A stretch of 64,000 bases of DNA from CAYYWP01 sp050176585 (GCA_050176585.1 JBFXHX010000012.1:53095-117094), one strand, 5' to 3'. Counted from the first letter of the stretch, positions 9,977 through 19,152 are shown. Made by a program: numbers and translations. Notes: a model not told the origin generated them from the letters alone.

Positions 9977-10999
9977 ATGAGGGCGATCGACCTGCGCAGC
10001 GACACCGTCACCAAGCCCACGCCGGCCATGCGGGCCGCTATGGCGGCGGCCGAGGTGGGCGACGACGTCTATGGCGAGGACCCGACGATCAATCGGTTGC
10101 AAGCGCTCGCCGCGGAGCGCGTCGGCATGGCGGCCGCCATCTTCGTGCCAAGCGGTACGATGGCCAATCAAGCCGCGCTGCGCGCGCTCACGCACCATGG
10201 CGACGTGGTGCTGGCGGGCACCGACAGTCATATCCAGCGCCATGAGTCCGGCGGCGCCGCCGCGCACGCTGGAGTGCAGATTCAGAGCATCGGCAGCGGC
10301 GGCTTCTTCAGCGCGGAGGAGGTCATCGCCGCGCAGCCGCCGCCCGACCACCATTTCGCGCCGGTTGCGGCGGTGGCGGTCGAGAACACCCACAACATGG
10401 CCGGCGGGCGCGTGTTTCCGTTCGACGCGCTGCGCGCCATCGCCTCCGTCGCGCGGGAGCGCGGGCTCAAGCTGCACCTCGACGGCGCGCGGTTATGGAA
10501 CGCCGTAGTAGCCAGCGGGATCGCCGCGCGGCGCTGGACGGAAGGCTTCGACACCGTCTCCTTCTGTCTCTCCAAGGGGCTCGGAGCGCCGGTGGGCTCG
10601 CTGGTATGCGGTTCGGCGGCGGTCATCGACCGCATCCACCGCGTTCGGAAGATGCTCGGCGGCGGCATGCGGCAAGCGGGCATCCTCGCCGCCGCAGGCG
10701 TCTACGCCCTCGAGCACAACATCCCCCGCTTGGCCGACGATCACCGCAACGCGGCTCGGCTCGCGCGCGGGTTGGCCGATCTGGGCCTCGCGGTCGCGCC
10801 CTGGCCGGAGACCAACATCGTGCGCTTCTCCGCAGCGGATGCGGCGGGGTTTTCACGAGCTTTGCGCGCGCGGGGCGTGTTGGTCAACGCGCTGGATCAG
10901 CACAGGCTGCGCGCGGTCACCCATTTGGATGCATCGGCCGAGGACATCGAAGATGCCCTCGGCCGCATCGGCGAAGCGCTGGGGGGGCAGCGCGCGTAG
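9977..10999 (+). CDS. ltaE: Low-specificity L-threonine aldolase
   Basis: PLP-dependent fold-type I enzyme, 340 aa, cleaving L-threonine or L-allo-threonine to glycine and acetaldehyde. The start at 9977 gives the family N-terminus MRAIDLRSDTVTKPTPAMR. Seen: GDDVYGEDPT, FVPSGTMANQAAL (phosphate-binding loop), ENTHNMAGG, HLDGARLWNA with the cofactor-binding Asp, and the Schiff-base Lys200 in SFCLSKGLGAPVGS. No Shine-Dalgarno is obvious, so the exact start is slightly uncertain. It appears monocistronic, 122 nt after parE. Confidence 0.9.
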   Translation: MRAIDLRSDTVTKPTPAMRAAMAAAEVGDDVYGEDPTINRLQALAAERVGMAAAIFVPSGTMANQAALRALTHHGDVVLAGTDSHIQRHESGGAAAHAGVQIQSIGSGGFFSAEEVIAAQPPPDHHFAPVAAVAVENTHNMAGGRVFPFDALRAIASVARERGLKLHLDGARLWNAVVASGIAARRWTEGFDTVSFCLSKGLGAPVGSLVCGSAAVIDRIHRVRKMLGGGMRQAGILAAAGVYALEHNIPRLADDHRNAARLARGLADLGLAVAPWPETNIVRFSAADAAGFSRALRARGVLVNALDQHRLRAVTHLDASAEDIEDALGRIGEALGGQRA

Positions 11000-11497
11000 T
11001 CGCCGGCTGCTCGTTTCAAGCGAGCCTCGGGGACTGAGGTGTCGCTCGGCGTATCCCGCGCTCGCGCGGGAACACTGGGCGAGATGCCAACGACCGCCGT
11101 CTTTTCGCGAGTTCTCAGCCGACGCTTGGATACGCTCGCGGCGCGCGCTATCTCGCACGCCCGCTTCACTTGCGGCGATCGCATCGTCGCTCGCGCCGGG
11201 CGCACCACAGCGTCACAATCCTTTCAGCAAACCTGCTGACCTGTTGAGCAAGCGCCTTGCCAGCGCCGTGCTCATGCGCAGCACGCCCGCCCCGACGTAT
11301 CACTGCTCAACCCAAGCGGCAGGCGCGCCAAGCGCGCTGCCACCTCCGCGCTGCACCGCTAACGGCGTGCAGCGCCCGCACTCGCGGATGCGTATGAACG
11401 TATGGTCGGCTGTCGACCTGAAAACGAACCGGCTACCCGGCGAGCAGTCCGTAAGCCCTAGCCCCGTATCACCCTGGCCTGCCGTGCTGCTGCACCG
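11000..11497. other. Non-coding region between ltaE and mtgA
   Basis: About 500 nt between convergent genes. Open frames here are continuations or shadows with no recognisable domain, signal peptide or ribosome-binding site. I see no tRNA, terminator hairpin with T-run, or repeat. It may be decayed sequence. Confidence 0.5.
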
Positions 11498-12202
11498 CTA
11501 CCATCCCATCACCGCCATGCGGCGCCTGATCAGCGCGGCATAGGCGGTCATCCGCGCAGGCCGCCGGGTGCGCGGCGCCGGCAGACAAGCCGCCAGCCGC
11601 GCGGCTTGATCCTTGCCGAGAAACGCGGGCGAGACGCCGAAATAATGCTGCGCGGCATCGGCTCCGCCGTAGATGCCGGGCCCGAACTCCACCACGTTCA
11701 GGTACAGCTCGAGAATGCGCTGTTTGCTGAGAATGTACTCCGCCGCGAAGCTGAGCGGGAGCTCGAACGGCTTGCGCACGAACGCCGCGCCGTCAGTGAA
11801 GAACAGGTTCTTGACCAGTTGCTGGGTGATCGTCGAGCCGCCGCGCCGCACGCGGCCGCGCCGCCAATTGTCCTCTGCGGCCTCGCGCACGCCCGTCCAG
11901 TCGATGCCGCCGTGCTCGAAGAAGCGGGAATCCTCGGCGGCGACGACGGCGTGCGGCAGGTGAGGTCCCAGCCCGGAGAGCGGCACGAAACGGCTCGCCG
12001 GGCGCGGCGGATGTCCGTACTCCCACCAGCGCTGCAGTTGTATGCCGGTCAGGAGCGGCGGGAAGAAGCGCAGATACACCAAGCCGACCACGCATACGCC
12101 GAGCCATGCGATGGCGAGCGCCGCCAGGCAGCGGCCGACCACCCACACTGCCGAGCGGCCACGCGCTCTCCGCTTCCCGAGCCACGCAGGTACCGCGCCC
12201 AC
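11498..12202 (-). CDS. mtgA: Monofunctional peptidoglycan glycosyltransferase (MtgA)
   Basis: GT51 transglycosylase polymerising lipid II into glycan strands at the inner membrane, 234 aa. One transmembrane segment lies at about residues 24-48, followed by the periplasmic GT51 domain. Visible motifs: AAEDSRFFEHGGID with catalytic Glu90, RRGGSTITQQLVKNLF, and ILELYLNVVEFGPGIYGG. There is no transpeptidase domain, and the length fits MtgA. The start is a GTG at 12202 and no strong Shine-Dalgarno is seen, so a few residues of N-terminal error are possible. It stands alone. Confidence 0.9.
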   Translation of the reverse strand: MGAVPAWLGKRRARGRSAVWVVGRCLAALAIAWLGVCVVGLVYLRFFPPLLTGIQLQRWWEYGHPPRPASRFVPLSGLGPHLPHAVVAAEDSRFFEHGGIDWTGVREAAEDNWRRGRVRRGGSTITQQLVKNLFFTDGAAFVRKPFELPLSFAAEYILSKQRILELYLNVVEFGPGIYGGADAAQHYFGVSPAFLGKDQAARLAACLPAPRTRRPARMTAYAALIRRRMAVMGW

Positions 12203-12306
12203 TAGGCTCGCTGCCTCCGCGCCGTATTGATCATCGCTGCGGCGAAAAGGCTGACAGATGGTCAGCGGAGCGGCAAGACGAGCCGGACCGCGGATGACTG
12301 TCGAAG

Positions 12307-13638
12307 TCAGGATGCCGCGGCTTCGAGGTCGTGCGTGAACGGATCGCCCGCCGCCACCGCGTCGCCGCGGTGCAGGAGGCGCGGAATGCGGATCGTGAAG
12401 TGCGATCCCATCTGCGGCGTGGACTCGACGCGCACCTCGCCTCCGAGCCGGTTGCTCAGGCGCTGCACGATGTACAAGCCGAGCCCGACGCCCCCGGTGG
12501 ACTGCTCCAGGCGGTTACCGCCCTGCCGAAACGCCTCGAAGATCGCGTCGAGCTCGTCTCTGGGAATGCCGATGCCGGTGTCCGTGACGCCGATCTCGAC
12601 CTCGTCCACGCGCGGATCCCAGCGGCTGCTGACGCTGATCATGCCGCGCGGCGTGTACTTGCACGCGTTCTCCAGCAAATTGCGCAGAATGGTGCGGAGC
12701 TTCTCCTCATCAGTGCGAAGCGGCGGCACCTCCGTGGCAGGCGGCCAATGCACCGCCACGTGCGCGGTATCCGGCAGGTGCGCGCGCAGCTCAGCGAAAA
12801 GGTCATCCAGCTCGAACTCGTCGCAGCGGAGCTGCTCGTGCGAGAAGTCCAGCCGACTGGCGTCGAGCATGCGATTGATCGACTGTTGCAGGATGCCCGC
12901 GGACGCACGCACCCGCGCCAGGGCGGCGCGCTGCTCGCTTGTGGTGTCGCCGTAGCTGTTGTCGAGCAGGAGTTCGGTATAGCCGAGCAGCGTGGTCAAC
13001 GGCGTGCGCAGCTCGTGCGAGACGGTGGCGAGGAACTCGGTCTTGATCCGCTCCGCCTCCTGCAACTTGCCATAGAGGATTTTGAACTCGGCCAAGGTGC
13101 GTTCGAGCTGCGCGGCGAGCGCTTCGGCGGAATCGGCGCGCACCCCCTCGCGCCGGGCGCGGTCGACCAGGTGGCCATAGAAGATCGCCGTAGTGAACAG
13201 GAATGGAACGCGGATCAGCGACGGCGAGCTCCACAGATCGGCGCTGCCTCCGGTCGCCGAATGCCCGAACAGGTAGGCCGCACACACGACACAGGCCGCG
13301 ACCGCGATCAAGCGCAGGTTTTCGCCAACCGTCGCCAGCAGCAGGAGAAAGAAATACAGCATGAAGAAATCGCCGTTGAACTGTCCGCTGCTGACCAGCG
13401 CCAGCGTCACCCACGCCGTGTCGAACACGATCAACGCGGTCGCAAAACGCGCCGACTCCGCCCAACGGCGCGGCACCCGTGCCACCGCGATGTTCGTGGC
13501 CAGCGCGAGCGCAATCAGGCCGCCGGCGACCGGCGATGGGGCGCTGAAGCCCGCTTCCGCCAGCAGCAGGTAGGCCGTCGCGATGACGAGTGTGTAGCGG
13601 AGCAGCAGGAAAGCGTGCAGTCTGGAGGATGAGTCCAC
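12307..13638 (-). CDS. Orphan membrane sensor histidine kinase
   Basis: HisKA/HATPase_c kinase of 443 aa starting with GTG. Five or more hydrophobic segments occupy residues 8-165, with no recognised periplasmic domain. A helical linker (170-200, possible signalling helix) leads to the H-box ATVSHELRTPLTTLLGYTEL with the phospho-His near 208, an N-box (NLLENACKYTPRG), and G-boxes DTGIGIPRDEL and GVGLGLYIV. No response regulator is adjacent, so the partner is unknown. The hydrophobic N-terminus resembles membrane-embedded sensors, and the stimulus cannot be inferred. Confidence 0.88.
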   Translation of the reverse strand: MDSSSRLHAFLLLRYTLVIATAYLLLAEAGFSAPSPVAGGLIALALATNIAVARVPRRWAESARFATALIVFDTAWVTLALVSSGQFNGDFFMLYFFLLLLATVGENLRLIAVAACVVCAAYLFGHSATGGSADLWSSPSLIRVPFLFTTAIFYGHLVDRARREGVRADSAEALAAQLERTLAEFKILYGKLQEAERIKTEFLATVSHELRTPLTTLLGYTELLLDNSYGDTTSEQRAALARVRASAGILQQSINRMLDASRLDFSHEQLRCDEFELDDLFAELRAHLPDTAHVAVHWPPATEVPPLRTDEEKLRTILRNLLENACKYTPRGMISVSSRWDPRVDEVEIGVTDTGIGIPRDELDAIFEAFRQGGNRLEQSTGGVGLGLYIVQRLSNRLGGEVRVESTPQMGSHFTIRIPRLLHRGDAVAAGDPFTHDLEAAAS

Positions 13639-13770
13639 GACCGCGCACGCTTAGCAAGAGGCGGACCGCTACTGCTGCAATAAGCCGGTCAAGAAGGCCA
13701 GCGGTCCAATTGCAGCGCTGGTCATGCCCGTGCTGTGCCCTCGTGCCCGAGAGCGTCAGCCCCGTAACGC

Positions 13771-13929
13771 TCAATCGATCATCTGATCATCGATCTCGCG
13801 GTCGCCCACGCAATCTTCGCAGTAGGTCGACCGCCGCCCTTGGGACGTGGCCGAGCCGTGCGAGGGGCAGCCGCACTGCGGGCACAGAAAAGGATAACGG
13901 ACGGGTGATGGAGTCGCGCTTCTAGCCAC
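13771..13929 (-). CDS. Zinc-ribbon microprotein (hypothetical)
   Basis: 52-aa reading frame starting at GTG (13929) with an in-frame TAG five codons upstream, so the start is tightly bounded. The protein has two CxxC knuckles, YPFLCPQCGC (C16, C19) and TYCEDC (C37, C40), as expected for one treble-clef or zinc-ribbon site, and an acidic tail ending REIDDQMID. No Shine-Dalgarno is seen. A TAGGCT hexamer lies exactly 6 nt upstream of GTG, suggesting a leaderless transcript. Function unknown; transcription-factor-like or RNA-binding ribbons are possible. It is supported by motif spacing only. Confidence 0.55.
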   Translation of the reverse strand: MARSATPSPVRYPFLCPQCGCPSHGSATSQGRRSTYCEDCVGDREIDDQMID

Positions 13930-13938
13930 GGCGACAGC

Positions 13939-14256
13939 CTAAGCCGCCGCGGTTACGAGCGGATGACGGACCCGTGAAATCTCCACTGCAGTAGGGGGGA
14001 TTAGAGTCCCAAGGCTCACCCCGACCCCGCACTCGCAACTATTTGGAGGAGCCCTTTTTCGGCTTCGGCTTGTCTGCCGGCGCTCTTCATCGCTGATCGC
14101 GATGCCGGCCGCAGCCGGGGTTTGGCCGACGGCGCCAGCGCTCCCGCTCACCTGTTCCTTGTCGGTTTTCTCCTGGCCCTGCTCGGCGCCCTCTTGCGCC
14201 AAGCCCGTCGCGGTGGCGGCGAGTAGAGTCAGCCAAGCGAGCACGAGAACTCTCAT
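13939..14256 (-). CDS. Small exported protein, 3' end possibly frameshifted
   Basis: A clear signal peptide begins MRVLVLAWLTLLAATATGLAQ, with Shine-Dalgarno-like GGGAGAGAGGA just upstream. The mature part is Glu/Gln/Lys-rich then Ala/Gly-rich. After about residue 57 the frame turns Arg-rich and runs on to 13939. In another frame, at about 14046-14083, the codons give a Lys/Pro-rich tail (KPKPKKGSSK) followed by TAG, which looks like a more natural end. A one-base indel around 14080-14100, either real or an assembly error, would join them. No domain recognised; periplasmic location predicted. Confidence 0.42.
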   Translation of the reverse strand: MRVLVLAWLTLLAATATGLAQEGAEQGQEKTDKEQVSGSAGAVGQTPAAAGIAISDEERRQTSRSRKRAPPNSCECGVGVSLGTLIPPTAVEISRVRHPLVTAAA

Positions 14257-14476
14257 GTCCTCTCTCCCTTCTGCCGTGCGGGCGACAGTTGCGTTGACCG
14301 CTGCCCGTCGCGCGAGGCGCGCGGCGGCGCAAACGCTGAGCCTGCGCCTCCTCTGAGCTCGCTAACACTCCCCTGCCCCGTACCCAGACCCCTTACCCTC
14401 TCTGCTTGAAGGCATTCGCGGCAACACGCACCGAGTTTGCCGGTCGCTGATCGGTGAGCGCGCTGCCGGCAGTACT

Positions 14477-14505
14477 TTGCCTGTTCCGCTGGCGGCGCAT
14501 ATAAA
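14477..14505 (+). promoter_or_regulatory. Promoter of the ferredoxin:thioredoxin reductase gene
   Basis: TTGCCT (14477-14482), a 17-nt spacer and TATAAA (14500-14505) form the best sigma-70-like promoter in the window. The -10 ends 6 nt before the ATG at 14512, so transcription should begin at or next to the start codon. Confidence 0.65.
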
Positions 14506-14511
14506 AAAGGT

Positions 14512-14937
<426 letters not shown>

Positions 14938-14942
14938 GCCAC

Positions 14943-15614
14943 ATGGAGATCGCGATTCGGCTAGAGCCGCTCGAGGCGCGGGCGTTCGGGGTGCTGATCG
15001 AAAAGGCCCTGACCACGCCGGAGCAGTACCCGCTGACCCTGAACGCCGTGGTCCTCGGCGCCAATCAGAAGGTCAACCGCTGGCCCGTCCTCCAGCTCTC
15101 CGAGATCGAGGTCAGCGAAGCACTCGACGGCCTCATCGAGAAAGAGCTGGCCCGCAAGGTGTTCCCCGGCAACAGCCGCGTAGACAAGTACGCGCACACC
15201 GGCACGTCACTGCTGAAGATCGAGGTGGGACAACTCGCCTTATTGGCCGAGCTCATGATGCGCGGCCCGCAAACCGCCGCCGAGCTCCGCACCCGGGCGG
15301 GTCGCATGGTGCCGGCGGAGTCGCAGGAGCAGTTCGAGATGTGGGTACACGGCCTGGAGGCGCGCGGCATGGTGAGCCGCCTGCCGCCCAGTCGCGGCAG
15401 CCGCGCCGAGCGCCTCGCGCAGGTGCTCTGCCCCGGCCTGCACCTCGAGAGCGCGGAGCAGCCCCCGCGCACAGCGGATGCCGCCCAAGAGTCGACCAGC
15501 CCCCCGCGCGCGGCCTTACACGACCGCATCAGCGCGCTCGAGGTGACCGTCGCCCGGCTGGAAGCGGAACTCCGGGCCCTCGCCGACAAACTCGGCGAGC
15601 CTCTCGACGCCTGA
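14943..15614 (+). CDS. UPF0502 (DUF480) family protein, YceH-like
   Basis: Conserved protein of 223 aa matching E. coli YceH: RLEPLEARAFGVLIEKALTT, TPEQYPLTLNAVVLGANQKVNR, LMMRGPQTAAELRTRA, and a C-terminal coiled coil (about 190-216). The fold is two winged-helix domains; the molecular role is not established. The ATG at 14943 lies 5 nt after the upstream gene's stop; a TTG at 14934 overlapping that stop is an alternative. Co-transcription with the FTR gene is likely from the spacing. Confidence 0.85.
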   Translation: MEIAIRLEPLEARAFGVLIEKALTTPEQYPLTLNAVVLGANQKVNRWPVLQLSEIEVSEALDGLIEKELARKVFPGNSRVDKYAHTGTSLLKIEVGQLALLAELMMRGPQTAAELRTRAGRMVPAESQEQFEMWVHGLEARGMVSRLPPSRGSRAERLAQVLCPGLHLESAEQPPRTADAAQESTSPPRAALHDRISALEVTVARLEAELRALADKLGEPLDA

Positions 15615-15670
15615 GCGCCCGCCGCCGTCGCATCTTGCTCAGTTTGCTTCAATATGGTGTGGGGGCCATC

Positions 15671-16480
15671 GTGCCCAATTCCCGTGACCTCACAGCCGCG
15701 CAACACCTGGCTTTCGAAGACGTCTGCATGGCGTTTGGCGAGCGGCGCGTGTTCGACCATCTGTCGTTCAGCTTCCCGCCGGGGAAGATCTCGGTCGTGC
15801 TCGGCGGCAGTGGTTCGGGCAAGAGCACGTCCCTGCGCCTGATCGGCGGCCTGATTCAACCGCAGCAGGGCCGCGTGATCGTCGACGGGGAGGATGTCAC
15901 GCAGCTCTCCGAACGGGAGCTGCAGCGCGTTCGCAACAAGCTCGGCATGGTGTTCCAGGGCGGCGCGCTGCTCGATTCCATGACGGTGTTCGACAACCTC
16001 GCCCTACCGCTCCGCGAGCGCACCCGCCTGAGCTCGGATGAGATCGCACAACGTGTGCGGGAGTGCCTTGATGCGGTCGGTCTCAGCGATGCCGACGGCC
16101 TGCTGCCGGGCCAGCTCTCCGGCGGCATGGTGAAGCGCGCCGCGCTGGCGCGCGGGATGGTCATGCGCCCGCTCATGCTGCTGTGCGACGAGCCGCTCTC
16201 CGGCCTCGATCCGATCTCGGCGCGGCGGATCGAAGCGCTGCTCATGGGGATGAACGCGCGGTTCGGCATCACCATCGTCGTCGTGTCACACGACATCGCT
16301 TCCACCATGCGGATGGCCTCCCGCGTGCTCGTGCTGCTGCCCGACGGCGCGGTCGAGGGTACGCCCGACGAGCTGCGCCACAGCCCTGATCCACGGGTAG
16401 CGGCATTCCTGAATCCCGACGCCGCCGTGCTGGCCGACGCCGATCGCGTCGAGCGCGCCCCGGGAGTAGCGGCATGGTAG
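15671..16480 (+). CDS. mlaF: Phospholipid transport ABC ATPase (MlaF-like)
   Basis: Cytoplasmic ATPase of an MCE-type lipid transporter, 269 aa, the same length as E. coli MlaF. Seen: Walker A GGSGSGKST, Q-loop FQGGALLDSMTVFDNL (the GALLDS segment is typical of Mkl/MlaF), signature LSGGMVKRAALARG, Walker B LMLLCDEPLSGLD and the switch His in VVSHD. Start chosen at GTG 15671, which gives a normal N-terminus before LAFEDVCMAFG; ATG 15729 is too late. It overlaps mlaE by 7 nt and is the first gene of mlaFEDAC. Confidence 0.9.
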   Translation: MPNSRDLTAAQHLAFEDVCMAFGERRVFDHLSFSFPPGKISVVLGGSGSGKSTSLRLIGGLIQPQQGRVIVDGEDVTQLSERELQRVRNKLGMVFQGGALLDSMTVFDNLALPLRERTRLSSDEIAQRVRECLDAVGLSDADGLLPGQLSGGMVKRAALARGMVMRPLMLLCDEPLSGLDPISARRIEALLMGMNARFGITIVVVSHDIASTMRMASRVLVLLPDGAVEGTPDELRHSPDPRVAAFLNPDAAVLADADRVERAPGVAAW

Positions 16481-17250
16481 ACGTCGTGCGCAGACTCGGG
16501 GCCGCCGCCCTCCATTTCGTGGAGGAGCTCGGCCGAATGGCGGGCTTCACCGCGCACATCGCGCGCTGCCTGGTGACGCCGCCACTGCGCTTCGGCCGCT
16601 TCGTCGACGAGCTCTATAAGCTCGGCGTCCTGTCGCTCATCATCATCTGCCTGTGCGGCGCGGCCGTCGGCGCCGTCCTGGGATTGCAGGGCTACAACAC
16701 GCTGGTGCGGTTCGGCGCCGCCGACTCGCTCGGCGCCGTCGTCGGGCTCTCGCTGATCCGCGAGCTGGCGCCGGTGCTGACCGCCCTGCTCACCACCGGC
16801 CGCGCGGGCTCCGCCACCGCCGCCGAGATCGGCACGATGGTGGTGACGGAGCAGCTGGACGGCCTGCGCATGCTGTCGATCGACCCCGTGCACTACGTCG
16901 TCACGCCGAAAGCGCTGGCGATGACTGTGGTGATGCCGCTCCTATCGGCGTTGTTCAGCGTGTTCGGGATCTTCGGCGGCTATCTCGTCGGGGTGCGGCT
17001 CATGGGCCTGGATGCGGGGCGCTACATGAACAGCCTGCAGGAGGCGGTCGATTTCCACAACGACGTGCTCGGCAGCATGATCAAAGCGCTCGTGTTCGGC
17101 GCCCTGGTCGGGTTGATCTCCACGTATCGCGGATTCGCCACCGCGCCGACGTCGGCCGGCGTGAGCGCCGCCACTACGTCCACCGTCGTCAGCGCATCGG
17201 TCAGCATCTTGCTGTTCGATTACGTGATCACCGCGCTGTGGGGAGTGTGA
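16474..17250 (+). CDS. mlaE: MCE-type lipid transporter permease (MlaE-like)
   Basis: Inner-membrane permease of 258 aa. An N-terminal amphipathic helix is followed by about five transmembrane segments. The family block GLSLIRELAPVLTALLTTGRAGSA and AEIGTMVVTEQLDGLRML (coupling helix contacting MlaF) are intact. It works with MlaF, MlaD and periplasmic MlaC to move phospholipids between the membranes and preserve outer-membrane asymmetry. Overlaps mlaF by 7 nt and ends 6 nt before mlaD. No mlaB (STAS) gene is present in the cluster. Confidence 0.93.
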   Translation: MVDVVRRLGAAALHFVEELGRMAGFTAHIARCLVTPPLRFGRFVDELYKLGVLSLIIICLCGAAVGAVLGLQGYNTLVRFGAADSLGAVVGLSLIRELAPVLTALLTTGRAGSATAAEIGTMVVTEQLDGLRMLSIDPVHYVVTPKALAMTVVMPLLSALFSVFGIFGGYLVGVRLMGLDAGRYMNSLQEAVDFHNDVLGSMIKALVFGALVGLISTYRGFATAPTSAGVSAATTSTVVSASVSILLFDYVITALWGV

Positions 17251-17256
17251 GGTCCA

Positions 17257-17724
17257 ATGCGCCGATCGCCCACCCGTGACTTCATCGTCGGCTGCTTCGT
17301 GCTCATCGGCCTGGCCGCCATCGCGTACCTGTCCCTCAGCGTCGGCGGTGTCTCCTACACGGGACCCAAGGGGCTCAGCGTGTACGCCGACTTCGGCGAG
17401 ATCGGCGGGCTGAAGCCGCGCGCCCCGGTGGTAATCGCAGGCGTGAAAGTCGGCGAGGTCGGCGCGATCGAGCTGAACCCCGAGTATCGCGCGCGGGTGA
17501 CGTTCAATCTCGCACCGGACTTGAAGCTGCCGTTGGACACCAGCGCGTCGATCGTCACCTCGGGTGTGCTCGGCGATCGCTACGTGTCCCTGCAGCCCGG
17601 TGCTGAAGAGGAATACTTGAAGTCAGGCGACCAGATCGAGTTCGTCGAATCGGCCCTGCTCCTGGAACGGCTCATCGGCAAACTCATCCACAACACCAGC
17701 GTCGATAAGGCGAACGAGCAATGA
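17257..17724 (+). CDS. mlaD: MCE-domain protein (MlaD-like)
   Basis: 155-aa inner-membrane-anchored periplasmic protein with one transmembrane helix (about residues 9-28) and a single MCE domain (about 38-118: VYADFGEIGGLKPRAPVVIAG through GDRYVSLQPG). It is expected to form a hexameric ring carrying lipid between MlaE and MlaC. The C-terminal helix (SALLLERLIGKLIHN) is typical. Its ATG comes 6 nt after mlaE, and its stop overlaps the mlaA start (ATGA), indicating coupling. Confidence 0.93.
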   Translation: MRRSPTRDFIVGCFVLIGLAAIAYLSLSVGGVSYTGPKGLSVYADFGEIGGLKPRAPVVIAGVKVGEVGAIELNPEYRARVTFNLAPDLKLPLDTSASIVTSGVLGDRYVSLQPGAEEEYLKSGDQIEFVESALLLERLIGKLIHNTSVDKANEQ

Positions 17725-18491
17725 TGCGCACACGAAAATTCGAGATGGGCCCTCACATGCTGCTGTTGCTCAGTCTCGCGCTGAGCGGCTGCTCTTCGCA
17801 GCAGCACTTGCCACCGCCTGACCAAGACCCGTACGAGAACGTCAATCGGAAGGTATTCTGGGTAAACGACCAGCTCGACACCCACGCATTGGTGCCGGCG
17901 GCCAAGGGGTGGAACAAGGTGGTGCCGAAGCCGGCGCAGCGCGGGTTGCACAACTTCTTTCAGAACCTCCGGTTTCCGATCGTGCTCGTGAACGACATCC
18001 TGCAGGGAGAGCCGCGCTGGGCGCTCGAAACGATCGCGCGGTTCCAGGCGAACACGCTGATGGGCGGCCTCGGGTTCTTCGACGTGGCCGCGGACTGGGG
18101 CGTGCCGCCGCACGTCCAAGACACGGGCTTGACCTTCGCCCGCTGGGGCATCGCCTCGGGGCCGTATCTGGTGCTCCCCTTCTTCGGACCGTCGACGCCG
18201 CGGGACGCGGTCGGACTCGCCGGGGACGGCGCATTGACGATCTACCCCTACTTCATCACCGTGCCCTGGGCGACCGTGATCGCCAGCGCAGTCGACGTCG
18301 TCAACACGCGCGCCCGCTACTTGGAACCGAGCCTACGTGCGAAGGAGGCCGCGCTCGACTACTATACGTTCGTCCGCAACGCCTACATCCAGCGGCGTAC
18401 GCGGGAAATTCAAGGAAAGGCCCCGTCGCCTACCGACGAGGATCTGTACGATGAGGAGAATCTGGAGCAGTACCTTGAAGAAGGCGAGTAA
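17721..18491 (+). CDS. mlaA: Outer-membrane phospholipid lipoprotein MlaA (VacJ)
   Basis: 256-aa lipoprotein removing misplaced phospholipids from the outer leaflet. The signal peptide ends in lipobox LSGC (Cys24). Seen: DPYENVNRKVFWVNDQLD, the LNDILQG-like segment VNDILQGEPRWA, and GPYLVLPFFGPSTPRDAVG, all MlaA hallmarks. In E. coli mlaA is unlinked to mlaFEDCB; here it sits inside the operon between mlaD and mlaC, overlapping mlaD by 4 nt and mlaC by about 41 nt. Confidence 0.94.
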   Translation: MMRTRKFEMGPHMLLLLSLALSGCSSQQHLPPPDQDPYENVNRKVFWVNDQLDTHALVPAAKGWNKVVPKPAQRGLHNFFQNLRFPIVLVNDILQGEPRWALETIARFQANTLMGGLGFFDVAADWGVPPHVQDTGLTFARWGIASGPYLVLPFFGPSTPRDAVGLAGDGALTIYPYFITVPWATVIASAVDVVNTRARYLEPSLRAKEAALDYYTFVRNAYIQRRTREIQGKAPSPTDEDLYDEENLEQYLEEGE

Positions 18492-19152
18492 CGCGGTCGC
18501 TGCCTTCGTCGCGCTGACGGCCGCGGTCGCCGGCGCGCAGCCGGCGGCGCAAACCCCGTCGCAGGTCGTCGACGGGTTGGCCGCGCAAGTGCTTGTCGTC
18601 CTGAAGGACGACAAGCTGTCGAGCGACGAGAAACGCGACCGCATCGAACAGATCGCCGACACCGCGATCGATTTCACCACCCTGTCGAAGCTCGTGCTGG
18701 CCCGCCATTGGTCGCAGTTCTCGCCCGAACAGCAGAAGGAGTTCGCGGCCGAGTTCCGCAAGCACCTCGCGATCACCTACGGGCGGAACGTCGACAGCTA
18801 TCAGAACGAGAGCGTCGTCGTGCTCAGCGAGCGCCCTGAGTCGCGCGGCGACGTCACCGTGCTGACCAAGATCGAGCGCGGCGGGGGCAATGAAGACATA
18901 GTGGTGGACTACCGGCTGCGGCGGAAGACCGGCGACTGGAAGATCATCGACGTCATCGTCGAAGGCGTGAGCTTGGTCTCGAACTTCCGTTCGCAGTTCC
19001 AGGACATCCTGGCGACCGGCGGGCCGAATCGCTTGCTCACCCTGCTGCGCGAAAAGAATGCCGCGGGGCAACCGCTGCAGCCGACGCCGGGAGTCGAGGC
19101 CGGGGCGGCGGCCGGCGGCGGTGCCGACAACGGGGCTAGAACTTCTTGTTGA
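18451..19152 (+). CDS. mlaC: Periplasmic phospholipid shuttle (MlaC-like)
   Basis: 233-aa secreted protein carrying phospholipid between MlaA and the MlaFED complex. A signal peptide (about 1-31, cleaved after AVAGA) is followed by the Tol-Tol-Ttg2 domain: IADTAIDFTTLSKLVLARHW, LAITYGRNVDSYQNE and GDWKIIDVIVEGVSLVSNFRSQFQ. I chose ATG 18451 (GAGG about 9 nt upstream); TTG 18475 is possible. The C-terminal tail is Ala/Gly-rich. Its 3' end overlaps the convergent EF-hand gene by 17 nt. Confidence 0.9.
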   Translation: MRRIWSSTLKKASNAVAAFVALTAAVAGAQPAAQTPSQVVDGLAAQVLVVLKDDKLSSDEKRDRIEQIADTAIDFTTLSKLVLARHWSQFSPEQQKEFAAEFRKHLAITYGRNVDSYQNESVVVLSERPESRGDVTVLTKIERGGGNEDIVVDYRLRRKTGDWKIIDVIVEGVSLVSNFRSQFQDILATGGPNRLLTLLREKNAAGQPLQPTPGVEAGAAAGGGADNGARTSC

